Shown piece by piece: positions 43,501 to 48,286 of a stretch of 64,000 nucleotides of DNA (within the stretch, counting starts at the first letter, position 1; each line of letters begins with the position of its first letter). The stretch is from Lentzea fradiae. Lineage in GTDB: Bacteria; Actinomycetota; Actinomycetes; Mycobacteriales; Pseudonocardiaceae. The DNA lies in the NCBI RefSeq assembly GCF_900100955.1, contig NZ_FNCC01000009.1:1-64000 (forward strand), written 5' to 3'. Position numbers and translations under genes: made by a program. The notes beneath the pieces are model-generated. The model made no database searches. It was not told the origin of the DNA and saw nothing but the letters and a program-made list of their open reading frames with translations.

Positions 43501-45806
43501 ACCCGAAGGACAACGTCACCTTCGCGTCGAACGGTGTCGAGGCGAAGCACGCGGGTGAGGACTCGTCCGCCACGTCCGGCGGGCAGACCGACAACAAGGT
43601 CAACAACGTCAAGCCGAAGACCCGGACCGGCCTCGTCCAGTTCGGCGTCGAGTACCGCCTGGTCGCGACGGTCGACGGCAGGACCGCCGTCGTCGACCTG
43701 TCCGTGCCGGGCTCGGCCGGTGTCCGCATGGTGGCGTCGGACGCGCAGGCCCTGCTGGGCAAGGACTTCCCCCCGGCGCTGGACACCGCCCAGACCAACC
43801 TGAAGCAGGCGGCGGACGCCTGGCGCGCCGCCGAGGTCCAGGTCGACCAGAAGCTGCACGCGGCGGAGGACGTCTACCAGCCCTCGGCGGACCTGTACGA
43901 GCAGCACAAGACGAACCTGGACGCGTCCCAGGGTCCGCTGGCCGAAGCGGTCAAGACCCACGAGACCGAGGCCGCGAAGCTCCCCGAACTGCAGTCGAAC
44001 CTGGAGGCCGCGGAACAGGCGGCGGAGCGGGCCCAGAAGACCGTGACCGACCTGGAGGAGCGGGTCGACGCCCTCAACGGCGAGGCGACGCGCGCCCGGC
44101 TCGGGGTGACCGAGCTCAAGGACAACGGCGCCTCCGTCGAGGACGTGATGAACGCCGACGCGGACGCCACGAAGGCGAAGAACACGCTGAAGCAGGCGCA
44201 GACCGCGCTGGAGGACGCCAAGACGGCCCTGAACACCCGCAACCAGGAGGTCCGGGAACGCCGGGAGGAGCTGGAAGCGCAGCAGGAGGTCGTGAGGCAG
44301 GCCGACGCGGCCCGCGAGACCGCCCAGAACGCGCACGACCAGAACATCGCCCAGCGCGACGCCGACCGCGCCGTCTGGGAACCGCGGCGGGACACCGCGA
44401 GGACCGAGTTCGGCGACGCCCAGACCGCGGCCCGCGACCGGCAGCTGGAGTGGTGGGAGCAGAAGCGCCGCGTCGACGCGGAGATCGCCAACTACAACGC
44501 CGGGACCACGTCGGCCACCTCTGGCACCGATGAGAGCGGCGGGGGCGATTCCAGGAGTGGGGCCGAGCCGTCCAGCAGCCGCACCGATGAGGTTGTGACG
44601 CCCCCCGCGGAACCGGTGGTGCCGCCGATGCCGACCTGGGCCCCGCCCGAGGTGCCGGTGGTGCAGTCCGCGCCACTGGACCCGGTCGACGAGACGACCA
44701 GCGAAGCCGTGCCATCCAGCACGGTGGAGTCCACGGACAGCCCTGCGGAGCTGTTCGTGCCGCCGATGCCGACCCGGACCGCACCCGAAGTGCCCGTGGT
44801 CCAGTCCGCGCCACTGGACCAGGTCGACGAGACGACCAGCGAAGCCGTGCCATCCAGCACGGTGGAGTCCACGGACAGCGAAGTCCAGGCCGACTCCACG
44901 CAGGACGTTCCCGAGACGCCGAGCACCAAGGACGAGCCCGGCGAGGTCGTGACATCCCCCTCCGAGTTCGTGCCGCCGATGCCGACCCGGACCGCACCCG
45001 AAGTGCCCGTGGTCCAGTCCGCACCTCTGGACCAGACCGGGGAGACCGACCCGCAGGAGGTCGTCGGCCAGGACAGGAGCGCCGGCACCGACTCGACCAC
45101 GTCCACCAGTGCCGAAGCGGCATCCGCACCCCCGACGCCGTGGGTGACCGGGACGACGACCGAGGTCCGGACTTCGCCCCGCACCGCGAACTTCGTGTGG
45201 GAGCCGGTGCTGCCGGGCCAGGTGTCCACGCCGAGCACTCCGGCGAACGTCCCGGCCGACACCGCGGCCCAGCCGCAGCCGAGTGCCGCGGAGGGCCAGT
45301 CCCAGCCGAGCACGGGGCCTGCCAACCTCGGCGAGACGCAGCGGCAGCTGGCGTCCCTCAACGAGGAGGTGCGCAGCGGCCGTCAGCCGGCGCCGACCCC
45401 GAACGGCCTCTACGCCGCCATCGGCAACGCCCTCCAGCTCGACCCGGAGGGGCTGCGCAAGGAGGTCGTGAACCTCGCGGCGTCCCACAACGCGGTGACC
45501 AAGGAGGTCGCGGGGTGGACCGCGGCCAGGCAGGTCCACCCGAGCCACGTGGCCGGTGCGTTGCTGGACAACCTCAACTGGCACCTGCAGGCGAACACGG
45601 CGGAGAACATGAGCGCCGGTAGCGCGCGTGACCTGGCGGCGCGGGTGATCGCGACGCAGCTCGGGGTCAACATCCGGATTCACCAGCCGTCGGGTCACCC
45701 GGTGCTGGTGCGGCCGATGGGGCCGTTGTTCGACAAGACCGTCGACATCGACATGGTGCTCGACGGGCGTCAGGTGACCTACCGGGCTCACCAGCCGCGG
45801 CAGTAG
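28527..45806 (+). CDS. Giant 5759-residue multidomain T7SS-associated protein
   Basis: A single uninterrupted frame of 17.3 kb; ATG with GGAG 10 nt upstream. Order of parts: helical hairpin resembling WXG100 domains (about 46-150); Gly/Pro/Thr tail with nine FTPTAPGYTGPG-type units, then Asn-Thr-Pro-rich sequence (160-1230); GT-B-like domain (1234-1785) with GNAKGLGHQ (1252-1260) and INEGANSTNLTHL (from 1533); acidic repeats (1850-2065); zincin domain (2225-2425) with HETLHYLGIPDEY (2348-2360); helical linker domain (2490-2720); three coiled-coil repeats (2711-3481); six alpha/beta modules (3525-5078); coiled coil (5092-5322); Pro/Val repeats (5330-5540); OTU-like domain (5600-5759). Position after EspG, PPE-like and WXG genes suggests a secreted effector or surface protein; this is inference. 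No close named family was recognised. Confidence 0.85.
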   Translation: MAKVNPAPAPAVEPAPQPAPANPAANPGATPSSPSAGTSGGPTGKNGFSVNPDSMQGLQNKAGDLGSRLQGIAGGLRGLNFSGNALGPIGLFAVPALNQSNDNAVQQADKASKAFDDVKTKLNATQQTFNSVDAAQQKTFQSLDPTTSAKNAPNNPGSAQGPNTPGGPNYQAPPTIKGGDVKGGPSGTNAPGGGKVTGPATIKGGDVKGGPAGTGTAGGGKVSSGPQVKGGPASFTPTAPGYNGPGGSVSTPPNVKGGAGATPGGGTNATTGGSSVSAPPNVKGGAPGATGGAKTPAAFTPTAPGYTGPGGTNTSGGAKGGTTGGTGGAKTPAAFTPTAPGYTGPGATNASGGAKGGGTTGGAKTPAAFTPTAPGYTGPGATNAAGGAKGGTTGGAKTPAAFTPTAPGYTGPGATNPGGAKGGTTGGTTGGAKTPAAFTPTAPGYTGPTTPGGSAKGGTTPGGTPGGTPGGTSSGGGAKAPAAFTPTAPGYTGPSTPGGSAGVTSPGSQNAAGAAGGARGGTAAPGAAPGMAPPMAPGGAPGAGASGGERSGNKFGGGVGGSKGVFDAPKAPTPDNTITKAPGTSPSTPPPAPKPTPAPFTPTAPGYTGPGAVPGSNAGSTPGGATPAGSNPGGSTTPGSTPGSTPGTGGAKTPAAFTPTAPGYTGPGAVPGSNAGGTSGGATPGGATPGGTSPGGGAPKGSVPGMPPAPGTPGTPGGTPGAQTPGPQASTVTSPSQNAPRGGATAGPIASPAANAGGMAPPMAPGGAPTAGATGGERSGNKFGGGVGGSKGVFDAPKAPTPDNTITRAPGTSPSTPPPAPKPTPLTPQPSTTTPNTPAPNTNTPPPAQTRPAPTPPPVTPSPATTPGTPAPNTNTPPPASARPAPAAPPVNAPSTNAPSTNAPNTNTPPPASARPAPAAPPVNAPNTNTPNTNTPNTNTPNTNTPPPAVTPSPRADTTPSPQQPKADTPPPAQTRPAPVTPPPVSTPPVNTPSPTPSPTPTPSPAPNVTPPPANVATPPPSTTSPNTATPPASVPSPRPESTVPPATPAPKPEATTPPAAVPTPNTPSPSTPGPNTANPAPAPNTSTNTPNPAPTPATPNPNATPNPRPETTAPPAGTRPAPEPVQTRPAPANPNTPAPNTPTPNADVPPANPNTSTGDPAVKTRPAPAAPSPTPSPAPSPNVTNTGAAPDVVVVAPVAGPNPAPGTDGGRGSDPANSSPDAPPQDSTTPDAGSSVKDLLADVDNVVVAVGNAKGLGHQAAATTLVKSLRDGGFQDKVTFVADPESATKMELLITPDLQPVEIVNSPNHSPDSKTLLLSAGEDTVGPKNPRAALEFLDKNNVDEAVVLKPYAWEISSRLLLQRDPNAEGGVKITDLDPHISPQARYVYDVPKVGDLKDLAALIDNEMPNDPAKAQGIKTVADAVMSDKADLMPVYGLGAVDLMYRPGVSNNLATALHSLDTKPSIMMEITDSSVWFVPKFEADWLKRADIASPDLQQQIDDLKQGDVLVVNTGSMPQNVFQQVFQLGSLPAINEGANSTNLTHLIERPNISVLTAKTPYPDVPGADGAAKADLDKASEGLRADTPWITHVTEGDAKEAAARAMNVTAALETFNALRDYVQSPGRDPNEPASSVTQVSTVLKPAIEGQGAAVADILSDLPEAGQIADYIDSKPGSSGSQFNFGADDVDLTKDQLDKIIDLLEAQKPGLQDQLFNTPASNDPGGTVDSPDPKTAENVAHLTDLLKNLSQPDSDVSKYFSQVYEDARAPHNNQVVQALTLWQNPPSPDTPPRYAPPAPEAPSSPTAPPAQPAPAAQVPSPPTTVDAPPPAAPAPAPAPGPVNTDTSTGTDVESDTESDGPDMTDVMFDFGTDTNTDAPAPAPAPAPAVNNPADTNADSDAESDAESDGPDMTDFLFDFGTDTNTDAPAPAPAPAVDNPAATNVDSDVEANTESDAESDGPDMTDFLLDFGTDTNTDAPAPAPAPAPAPAPAPAHAVNNPAEENADSDVESDAESDGPDMTDFLLDFGTDTNTDAPAPAPAPAVDNPADTNVDSDTESNASNYFDARSNPDTTSDVDSDTDSFFDARSNPDTTPGTTTDTDTAADTQTPAPSTSADARPAPAPPAPPVAPPPPAAPPMPAAQPAPSTSTSTDKAVDGDGPKRIKVGAPPPMTPPTPESHRGKDVLTDESWRHDPAKTADWSTPNNPADRSTWADRRNDTDVRTVDQIVHDVRTDSTVSDIKSYQGLINYDLRRIETTPGNFVQEYTVKVHLDPAANVTPETIAQVKDNATNGVNNLVNKGFRLPSGDQFHLNLEFTDNKADAHTSVKVDPANPNLDQTHWNGDASPEVLAHETLHYLGIPDEYKDSTRVFQQHDTNSGVHQNDGGIMGADLHLPDPGVLPRHLWLIERTANSQVMVPDTTIEPAGPATVPPPAGWTPPESTTDTPSTQDTFTPPKTFVGPDVQTRPMDADMHIPGAFPVDADADVRPPQTHLPNLDKVGLVESVLRGAAFQGVDVPNAAPLVGFTDIKTTVDGVVADVRENPGKHDHPALNPPALSNWVAGNVSPDALAKFHPDLEPNTPGLTGDAKVDQWRANLATDLATGSAKRWDVVNAGLDTTGMKPSDVDVINHITQEVRQNGALPSSPDLVAHALQTPAWADSQVGKVLPDSIAQALDVQIVVDNDGVRTVHGPAGATQVQLVSQDGTFGAIGSPTPREFQAGMEAWLAGKSSAEINQTIGDLYKGRQDKGLYDAAQKTQLIKRAAAHPGGPTGFKKDLLDEQAKIERRLKDSRSQLSLLPQSFQSPQQRQQQSQVKLDIARDTDLQAKVKNQIAELDAAKQRAALIHAVDTYVAGPTADKLTKLGPGARRELEAHVAAEIAAAQNAGFDVTELKVLQRRLENETNARAAVTQALRHGGVPALQKEVDKARTALEDFREGKDVYTGFNGFMNRWFGTGENMSHVDFDALIAEAEATVAANERQLAFATDPEYSNRFTKITEIWDRIHRVEQISKNLGEGGRRQAELEAKMRAAADARENPAPRDEAGPSTNPAPATGVDARQDGPRLSDWQEHSAFKASLFGKSSAELDALAALHRDNPERSYAIELMSRNLEVAGKDGGIDQELRDLEAEIRTTRGDIDDLKHLSDALPDAWKTELMLTDQAQRQAERSDLELQALKLDVEAARLQSDRLDILTAYALNQPANPDAPGWQSMTPQDRANLQNHVGGLVEDARAAGRPVPELERLADTLAGLQVDQGPVRQDHAPAAPVAETRPDRPFMQDPASRSTAPDVDLAVPGGFGPVHTGSPAQSFAASLYGLDAPALREMQQNPHYAKNPERAAAIQHAIDVATTASAPRIYDARIQYVQDGLDAAKAEQNRWTAADVVPDVLKPQSVLDEQAARRETAERNIQRQQDRLDKLTANRDAAITAFALRQPADPNSYGWRQLSDTDVAAVRTHVDQQIQDARTGGHNTRHLEALRDFTQQLQQDRAAGLADVDTRPAPPAPEADTRTAPATTPEPEVLTRPAPPPVGQVLADAKVLPEYFQGNKALGTVSPIEVNGAANVTAAIAGITDADAKRIQRAITGDFESFLDKGRNFQIKIGGDWYEANIRATMTAQTVVPPGAPPTAAVPVRPVDTPANKTDLIVASGNTSTTTHTVATANDVGTGISATQGVGPYGSVSGKAQLATPARSQAMSSSLTDWRAIRPGVGSVEATVEVSYQITLANTSGGIRPLPPVETGTSVKLSISNDLAALTAPGNEKSAVTPAVPDWGAKLEHPAPEAVTVDDPVKAFNDVARNLHPSITAIGAPGREALQNFLSPTEIRNNLGMMLTGAHVMSPDLVSVNAGKGAVVQMKATLLTAELVGKTDSTVLRLHDIASHSSGVSATTKSGGDVNAGVGFNSGAPNQVGGQVGVTAGYSARVAENVSAGINTNHRSGMQVKGDTGLYKVRAEIEVRTPSGAPVTVPVTTYLRVGLPEAAAMGMPAPDGTRNTVADTSTAGTKFPPPYMAGALAAGNARVGEFAVASQVQTQVENALRGLDGFEKFLPTWSDPAADPRSSRGKSYADVAEQAANQRKLTSQLSPTALKTNMDSLLGPGLTVQLKNSGTTSNTYVNVTVKAVLDDVRHVGQSDRNVRESSATGPKLDSATTTTKGFSAGVEGKVVIPGENASVKVVAGPQVGVKYNQSKADRTAAGPTVNSTSLNVGSPNSQLFESNVRFEVEITTFTRHRNWVRHVTPGSPHLKVPTPQTVATTGTGPGRHLTPITGKVGLWVSDSSTMNRDSKPYTPGTPTSRVLDAPPTINTLLTTAPARKPPEFLHVEAVANTAAVHAQAIDALNRAAGGDSVLTVPGTASRAQLDKMLSPENIKANLRTLTTTGVQEQGFKYDRRVTDRSGALAVKFELGKAKFVSFADDTATENAHTGGYKASESSTKNQSVDITASASASFRPNLPPTPEGQPSTAYGTGGVAVAGKYTPWSQSKTTATEISGSHDRNRVTPSSGRTVLVQIDATATVVAESRSGNFVYGGTPYVEGATVDLPGAVFVRVSEDVAREMKALPDIRPELPPAPPMPTGPDVTMAPPATVRADEPSSLGLSTVESVPDLSNLVTDLIGRANTNTAKPLSGPLLPDSVLKDSMSNMQRLVDFSSPASVKAMIDSALDGGVPLLVHQPGTFGNDSYQVTLKATTGTPRYEKVVNDGVEMESTVAAAKKGTDGQGRGTSWAVGVKATGAGVPSTDNPKVSTAAGAAGAMTVGGATSSSVTTSTTDQDSHFRAASGPAVLYSVPLTFELVVEKGNTEIARASDDTPRDMVVRLHGDNQKVSSSPGATATGYSATADSRPAADGSPEATAAFQQDARAHQLPQSASVENLRGARDLRRAAVAALINAGAGQGITGKGTAPLNSLQATLSPENLQAHLPLMLSGPMEVPGLKEAALTWGQHADLKVYAKLVDPTLAGVSDNVALENLKTQITATTAESKVTQSADMSVGVGTVGVTVKQNNDPKDNVTFASNGVEAKHAGEDSSATSGGQTDNKVNNVKPKTRTGLVQFGVEYRLVATVDGRTAVVDLSVPGSAGVRMVASDAQALLGKDFPPALDTAQTNLKQAADAWRAAEVQVDQKLHAAEDVYQPSADLYEQHKTNLDASQGPLAEAVKTHETEAAKLPELQSNLEAAEQAAERAQKTVTDLEERVDALNGEATRARLGVTELKDNGASVEDVMNADADATKAKNTLKQAQTALEDAKTALNTRNQEVRERREELEAQQEVVRQADAARETAQNAHDQNIAQRDADRAVWEPRRDTARTEFGDAQTAARDRQLEWWEQKRRVDAEIANYNAGTTSATSGTDESGGGDSRSGAEPSSSRTDEVVTPPAEPVVPPMPTWAPPEVPVVQSAPLDPVDETTSEAVPSSTVESTDSPAELFVPPMPTRTAPEVPVVQSAPLDQVDETTSEAVPSSTVESTDSEVQADSTQDVPETPSTKDEPGEVVTSPSEFVPPMPTRTAPEVPVVQSAPLDQTGETDPQEVVGQDRSAGTDSTTSTSAEAASAPPTPWVTGTTTEVRTSPRTANFVWEPVLPGQVSTPSTPANVPADTAAQPQPSAAEGQSQPSTGPANLGETQRQLASLNEEVRSGRQPAPTPNGLYAAIGNALQLDPEGLRKEVVNLAASHNAVTKEVAGWTAARQVHPSHVAGALLDNLNWHLQANTAENMSAGSARDLAARVIATQLGVNIRIHQPSGHPVLVRPMGPLFDKTVDIDMVLDGRQVTYRAHQPRQ
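29220..30530 (+). repeat. FTPTAPGYTGPG-encoding repeat array in the giant gene
   Basis: About nine units encoding FTPTAPGY-T/N-GPG separated by Gly/Thr/Ala linkers. The same peptide occurs in the PPE-like protein encoded at 23374-25080. Confidence 0.9.
30117..31002 (+). repeat. 202-bp direct duplication within the giant gene
   Basis: 30117-30318 and 30801-31002 are nearly identical and exactly 684 bp apart. Both encode a block with GGERSGNKFGGGVGGSKG and FDAPKAPTPDNTIT, followed by a Pro-rich run. The multiple-of-three spacing keeps the frame. Confidence 0.9.
34070..34720 (+). repeat. Four acidic repeats in the giant gene
   Basis: Four copies encode ESDGPDMTD followed by F-F/L-D-F-G-T-D-T-N-T-D-A-P-A-P and a variable Ala-Pro run, then NPA-TN-DSD-ES. 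The Asp-rich spacing could bind calcium, but no exact RTX or EF-hand motif is present. Confidence 0.88.
39100..43760 (+). repeat. Six divergent tandem modules of about 230-245 residues in the giant gene
   Basis: Each module has a helical opening and, from the second onward, a marker LSP-x2-I/L-x-N/H-L-x-M-L-x-G: FLSPTEIRNNLGMML, QLSPTALKTNMDSLL, MLSPENIKANLRTLT, FSSPASVKAMIDSAL, TLSPENLQAHLPLML. This is followed by beta-rich sequence with alternating Thr/Val/Ser and a Gly/Ser loop. Approximate starts: 39100, 39870, 40590, 41490, 42320, 43120. Confidence 0.75.
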
Positions 45807-45813
45807 GCGTGCG

Positions 45814-45849
45814 GGCGCTTCGGGAGGTGGTCACGCCTCCCGAAGCGCC
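45814..45849. terminator. Strong bidirectional hairpin after the giant gene
   Basis: GGCGCTTCGGGAGG (45814-45827) pairs perfectly over 14 bp with CCTCCCGAAGCGCC (45836-45849), loop 8 nt. It lies 8 bp after the giant gene stop and 8 bp beyond the convergent MFS stop, so it can end both transcripts and marks the right edge of the island. Confidence 0.8.
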
Positions 45850-45856
45850 TGTTCTG

Positions 45857-47062
45857 TCATCTGGTGCTGAACCGCCGCGACGACGGGACCAGCGCGGCCG
45901 CGGCGGGGGCGGCCAGGCAGACCGCCGCGCAGACCACGAGCACGGTGCTCGCTCCCGCGAGGCCGACCGCGGGAGCGATCAGTGCCAGGCCGATCGGTGC
46001 CAGCCCGTACGACAGCAGGAAGTCCAAAGAGGACACACGGGCGAGCTTGGACGGTTCGACCTCGCGCTGGATCGCGGTGAACCAGGGGACGTTGAACAGC
46101 TCGATGCCGATCCCGGCCACGGCGTACGCGGCGACCAGCACGACCGGGTGCACCGGCAGCAGCAACCCGACGGGGATCAGGCCGTAGCACGCAAGCCCTG
46201 TCAGCGCCGCCCACCCGGCCGAACGCGGTCGCCAGCGGGCGATCAGCACTGCTCCCGCGAGCGCGCCGAGGGTGTGCGCGGTCGTGGCCGCCGCCAGCAC
46301 CGCCTCCGTGCCGTAGCGGTCCCTGCTGACCACCGGCAGCAGCACGGCCGTGGCGGAGTAGCCGGTGGCGATCACCGCGGTCAGCGCGGCCAGGCCCGCG
46401 AGCATCCACGGGTGGCGGCGTGCTTCGCTGATGCCGTCGGCGAACTCCCGGACGAGCCCGGCGCGGGTCTTGGTGGCGATGGGGCCGCCGGTTCCGCGTG
46501 GTGGCACGAGAGCCGCGCACAGCCACGCGACGGCGGTCACGGCCAGCAACGTGCGTGCGTCCGCGACGAGGGACGCCAGTGCGGTGAGGCTCGGCGCCAC
46601 CAGGGTCGTCACCCGGACGGCGAGGGTGGTCGCCGCGTTGGCCTGCTGCCGGTTCTGCTCCGGCACCACCTCGGCCACCAGCGCCTGGAACGCGGGCCGG
46701 CAGGCGCCCTGCCCGGCGCCGACGACCGTCGCGGCGACCGCCATCAGCAGCAGCGACCGGCCCATGCCCACCGCGATGAGCGGTGTCGCGATCCCGGCCG
46801 TGAGACAGGACCAGAAGACGACGGCCCGCCGCGGGTGCCGGTCCGCGAGCACACCGGCGACCGGGACGGCGGCCAGGAACCCGATCGTCCTGGTGGAGAG
46901 CACGACCCCCAGCTCGACGGCCGTGATCGACCGTTCGAGCACGCCCAGCCCCAGCACGAACGGCAGGGCCCACATCGCGAGCCCCGACGCCGTCGTGCCT
47001 GTCCAGAGCCGCAGGAAGGCGGTGTCGCGGAAGACGGACGCCGGTGCTGCATTCTCGGTCAC
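45857..47062 (-). CDS. MFS transporter
   Basis: 401 residues from GTG 47062, chosen because GGAG lies 8 nt upstream and the N-terminus then leads straight to the first helix (LRLWTGTTASGLAMWALPFVLGLG). Twelve membrane helices; the loop 2-3 motif is GVLADRHPRRAVVF. It resembles drug or siderophore efflux carriers of the MFS_1 group, but no substrate can be named. It converges on the giant gene and has no evident link to the T7SS island; it is not a plausible immunity protein on present evidence. Confidence 0.85.
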   Translation of the reverse strand: MTENAAPASVFRDTAFLRLWTGTTASGLAMWALPFVLGLGVLERSITAVELGVVLSTRTIGFLAAVPVAGVLADRHPRRAVVFWSCLTAGIATPLIAVGMGRSLLLMAVAATVVGAGQGACRPAFQALVAEVVPEQNRQQANAATTLAVRVTTLVAPSLTALASLVADARTLLAVTAVAWLCAALVPPRGTGGPIATKTRAGLVREFADGISEARRHPWMLAGLAALTAVIATGYSATAVLLPVVSRDRYGTEAVLAAATTAHTLGALAGAVLIARWRPRSAGWAALTGLACYGLIPVGLLLPVHPVVLVAAYAVAGIGIELFNVPWFTAIQREVEPSKLARVSSLDFLLSYGLAPIGLALIAPAVGLAGASTVLVVCAAVCLAAPAAAALVPSSRRFSTR

Positions 47063-47123
47063 GTGGCTCACTCCGGGGTCAGGGGCCCTGAAGACCAACA
47101 TCCCACCTGGCCCCGCACAGCAC

Positions 47124-47169
47124 AACGGACGGCCACTCCCCCGCGCTCACCGGGGAGCAGCCGTCCGTT
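47124..47169 (-). terminator. Hairpin downstream of the double-repeat secreted protein
   Basis: AACGGACGGC (47124-47133) pairs with GCCGTCCGTT (47160-47169), 10 bp, and after a 2-nt internal loop CTCCCC pairs with GGGGAG for 6 more. It starts 20 bp past the stop codon at 47189. Confidence 0.65.
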
Positions 47170-47188
47170 CGTCCACTGTGGACCTTCG

Positions 47189-48010
47189 TCAGCCGATCTT
47201 CTCGATCAGTGCGCGGCGGATCAGGAACTTGCCGGGCTCCCGCACCTGCTCGAAGGCCGCGTTGTTCAGCAAGGCACAGCTGCCGGACACCGACGCCACC
47301 TTCACGGTCGTGGACTTGTTGTTGTCGAGGTTCGTGACCCGCAGCGTGGTGCCGATCGGGAACTCACCGCTGGACGCGGCGGGAGCGCCGCCTTCCCCGG
47401 ACAGCGTCACGGTCGAGCCGGTGCAGACCTGCTGACCGGTCGCGCCGTTGTTGGCTCCTGCGTTGTTGCCGGTTTCTGGTTGCTGGGTGGCCGGTGGGGG
47501 CGTGACCTGGCCGTTGCCGGCGTCGGCCGCGCCGTCGCCCGTGCAGCCCGCGGCCTTGCGTCGCTGCTGGATGAGGTCGACGACGGCCTGGCGGTTGGCG
47601 ATCCTCGCCTCGGACTGGGCGTCTGGTGCGGCTTTCTGACCCGCGATGAAGTTCAGGTTGTTCTGCAGCGCCTTGTCCAGGCCGCCGCAGTCCTCGCCGG
47701 ACGTGGCTGCCTGGCCCTTTTCCGGCTGTGCCTGGACGTTGTTGCCGCAGCCTGCTGCCGCACGACGCTGGTTGATCAGGTCGACGACCGCTTGGCGGTT
47801 GGCGATCCTGGCGTCCGACTGGGCATCCGGGGCTGCCTGCTGGGCCGCGATGAAGTTCAGGTTGTTCCGCAGAGCCGTGTCCAGACCGCCGCAGTCCTCG
47901 GCCGCGTTGGAGGACGTGCTGCTGAAGGCGAGGATGCCGCCCGCCACCGCGGCGACCGCGAGCATGGCGCCTGCGCCGATCATGACGGGTTTGCGGTGCC
48001 TGGCGCCCAT
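47189..48010 (-). CDS. Membrane-anchored or secreted protein, two helical repeats plus RlpA-like domain
   Basis: 273 residues from ATG 48010 (GGGAG 6 nt upstream). A basic start and hydrophobic segment (about 10-30, MIGAGAMLAVAAVAGGILAF) form a signal anchor or signal peptide. Two copies of a 51-residue unit follow, each starting EDCGGLD, containing ALxNNLNFIA, APDAQSxARIANRQAVVDLI and ending RRxAAGC, so each has a Cys at both ends that could pair. After an Asn/Gly/Gln linker comes a domain with GEFPIGTTLRVTNLDNNKSTTVKV, similar to double-psi barrels (RlpA/barwin). Function not known; a role at the cell wall is possible. Confidence 0.72.
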   Translation of the reverse strand: MGARHRKPVMIGAGAMLAVAAVAGGILAFSSTSSNAAEDCGGLDTALRNNLNFIAAQQAAPDAQSDARIANRQAVVDLINQRRAAAGCGNNVQAQPEKGQAATSGEDCGGLDKALQNNLNFIAGQKAAPDAQSEARIANRQAVVDLIQQRRKAAGCTGDGAADAGNGQVTPPPATQQPETGNNAGANNGATGQQVCTGSTVTLSGEGGAPAASSGEFPIGTTLRVTNLDNNKSTTVKVASVSGSCALLNNAAFEQVREPGKFLIRRALIEKIG

Positions 48011-48286
48011 TTCGTTCTCCCTCGGGGTCTGTGGTGTGGCGATTACACCGACTAGTACGGGGAGGGCGGAGGTCAGGTTCAAGGGAATGGGCGGGAGGTG
48101 GTTTTTAAATTCGTTTAAGGTGCGGGGCAGGGCGGAGCTGGCGAACCCGGGGAGTGCTCAGGCGGCCGGGGCGCACCTGGGGATGACCAGGGAGTTCATC
48201 GCCGGGACTGGAGCCGACCAGGCAGGAAACTTGCTGGATGCATTGCGAGTTGCGGAAGTTGTGCGGTATTCGGGGATTTGTCGCGG

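Noticed and set aside
28335-45791. Very long open frames antisense to the giant gene (about 3359 and 2456 codons)
   Set aside because: They are Arg/Val/Gly-rich frames produced by high GC and biased third positions opposite a real gene. The sense frame has recognisable domains and repeats; the antisense ones have none.
45857-47062. MFS gene after the giant gene as an immunity protein
   Set aside because: It is convergent, has its own ribosome binding site and a strong bidirectional terminator separates it from the giant gene; it looks like an ordinary exporter.
47171-47183. GTCCAC-T-GTGGAC palindrome just after a stop codon
   Set aside because: It is short, lies next to a better terminator hairpin and has no second copy; chance in high-GC DNA is a sufficient explanation.
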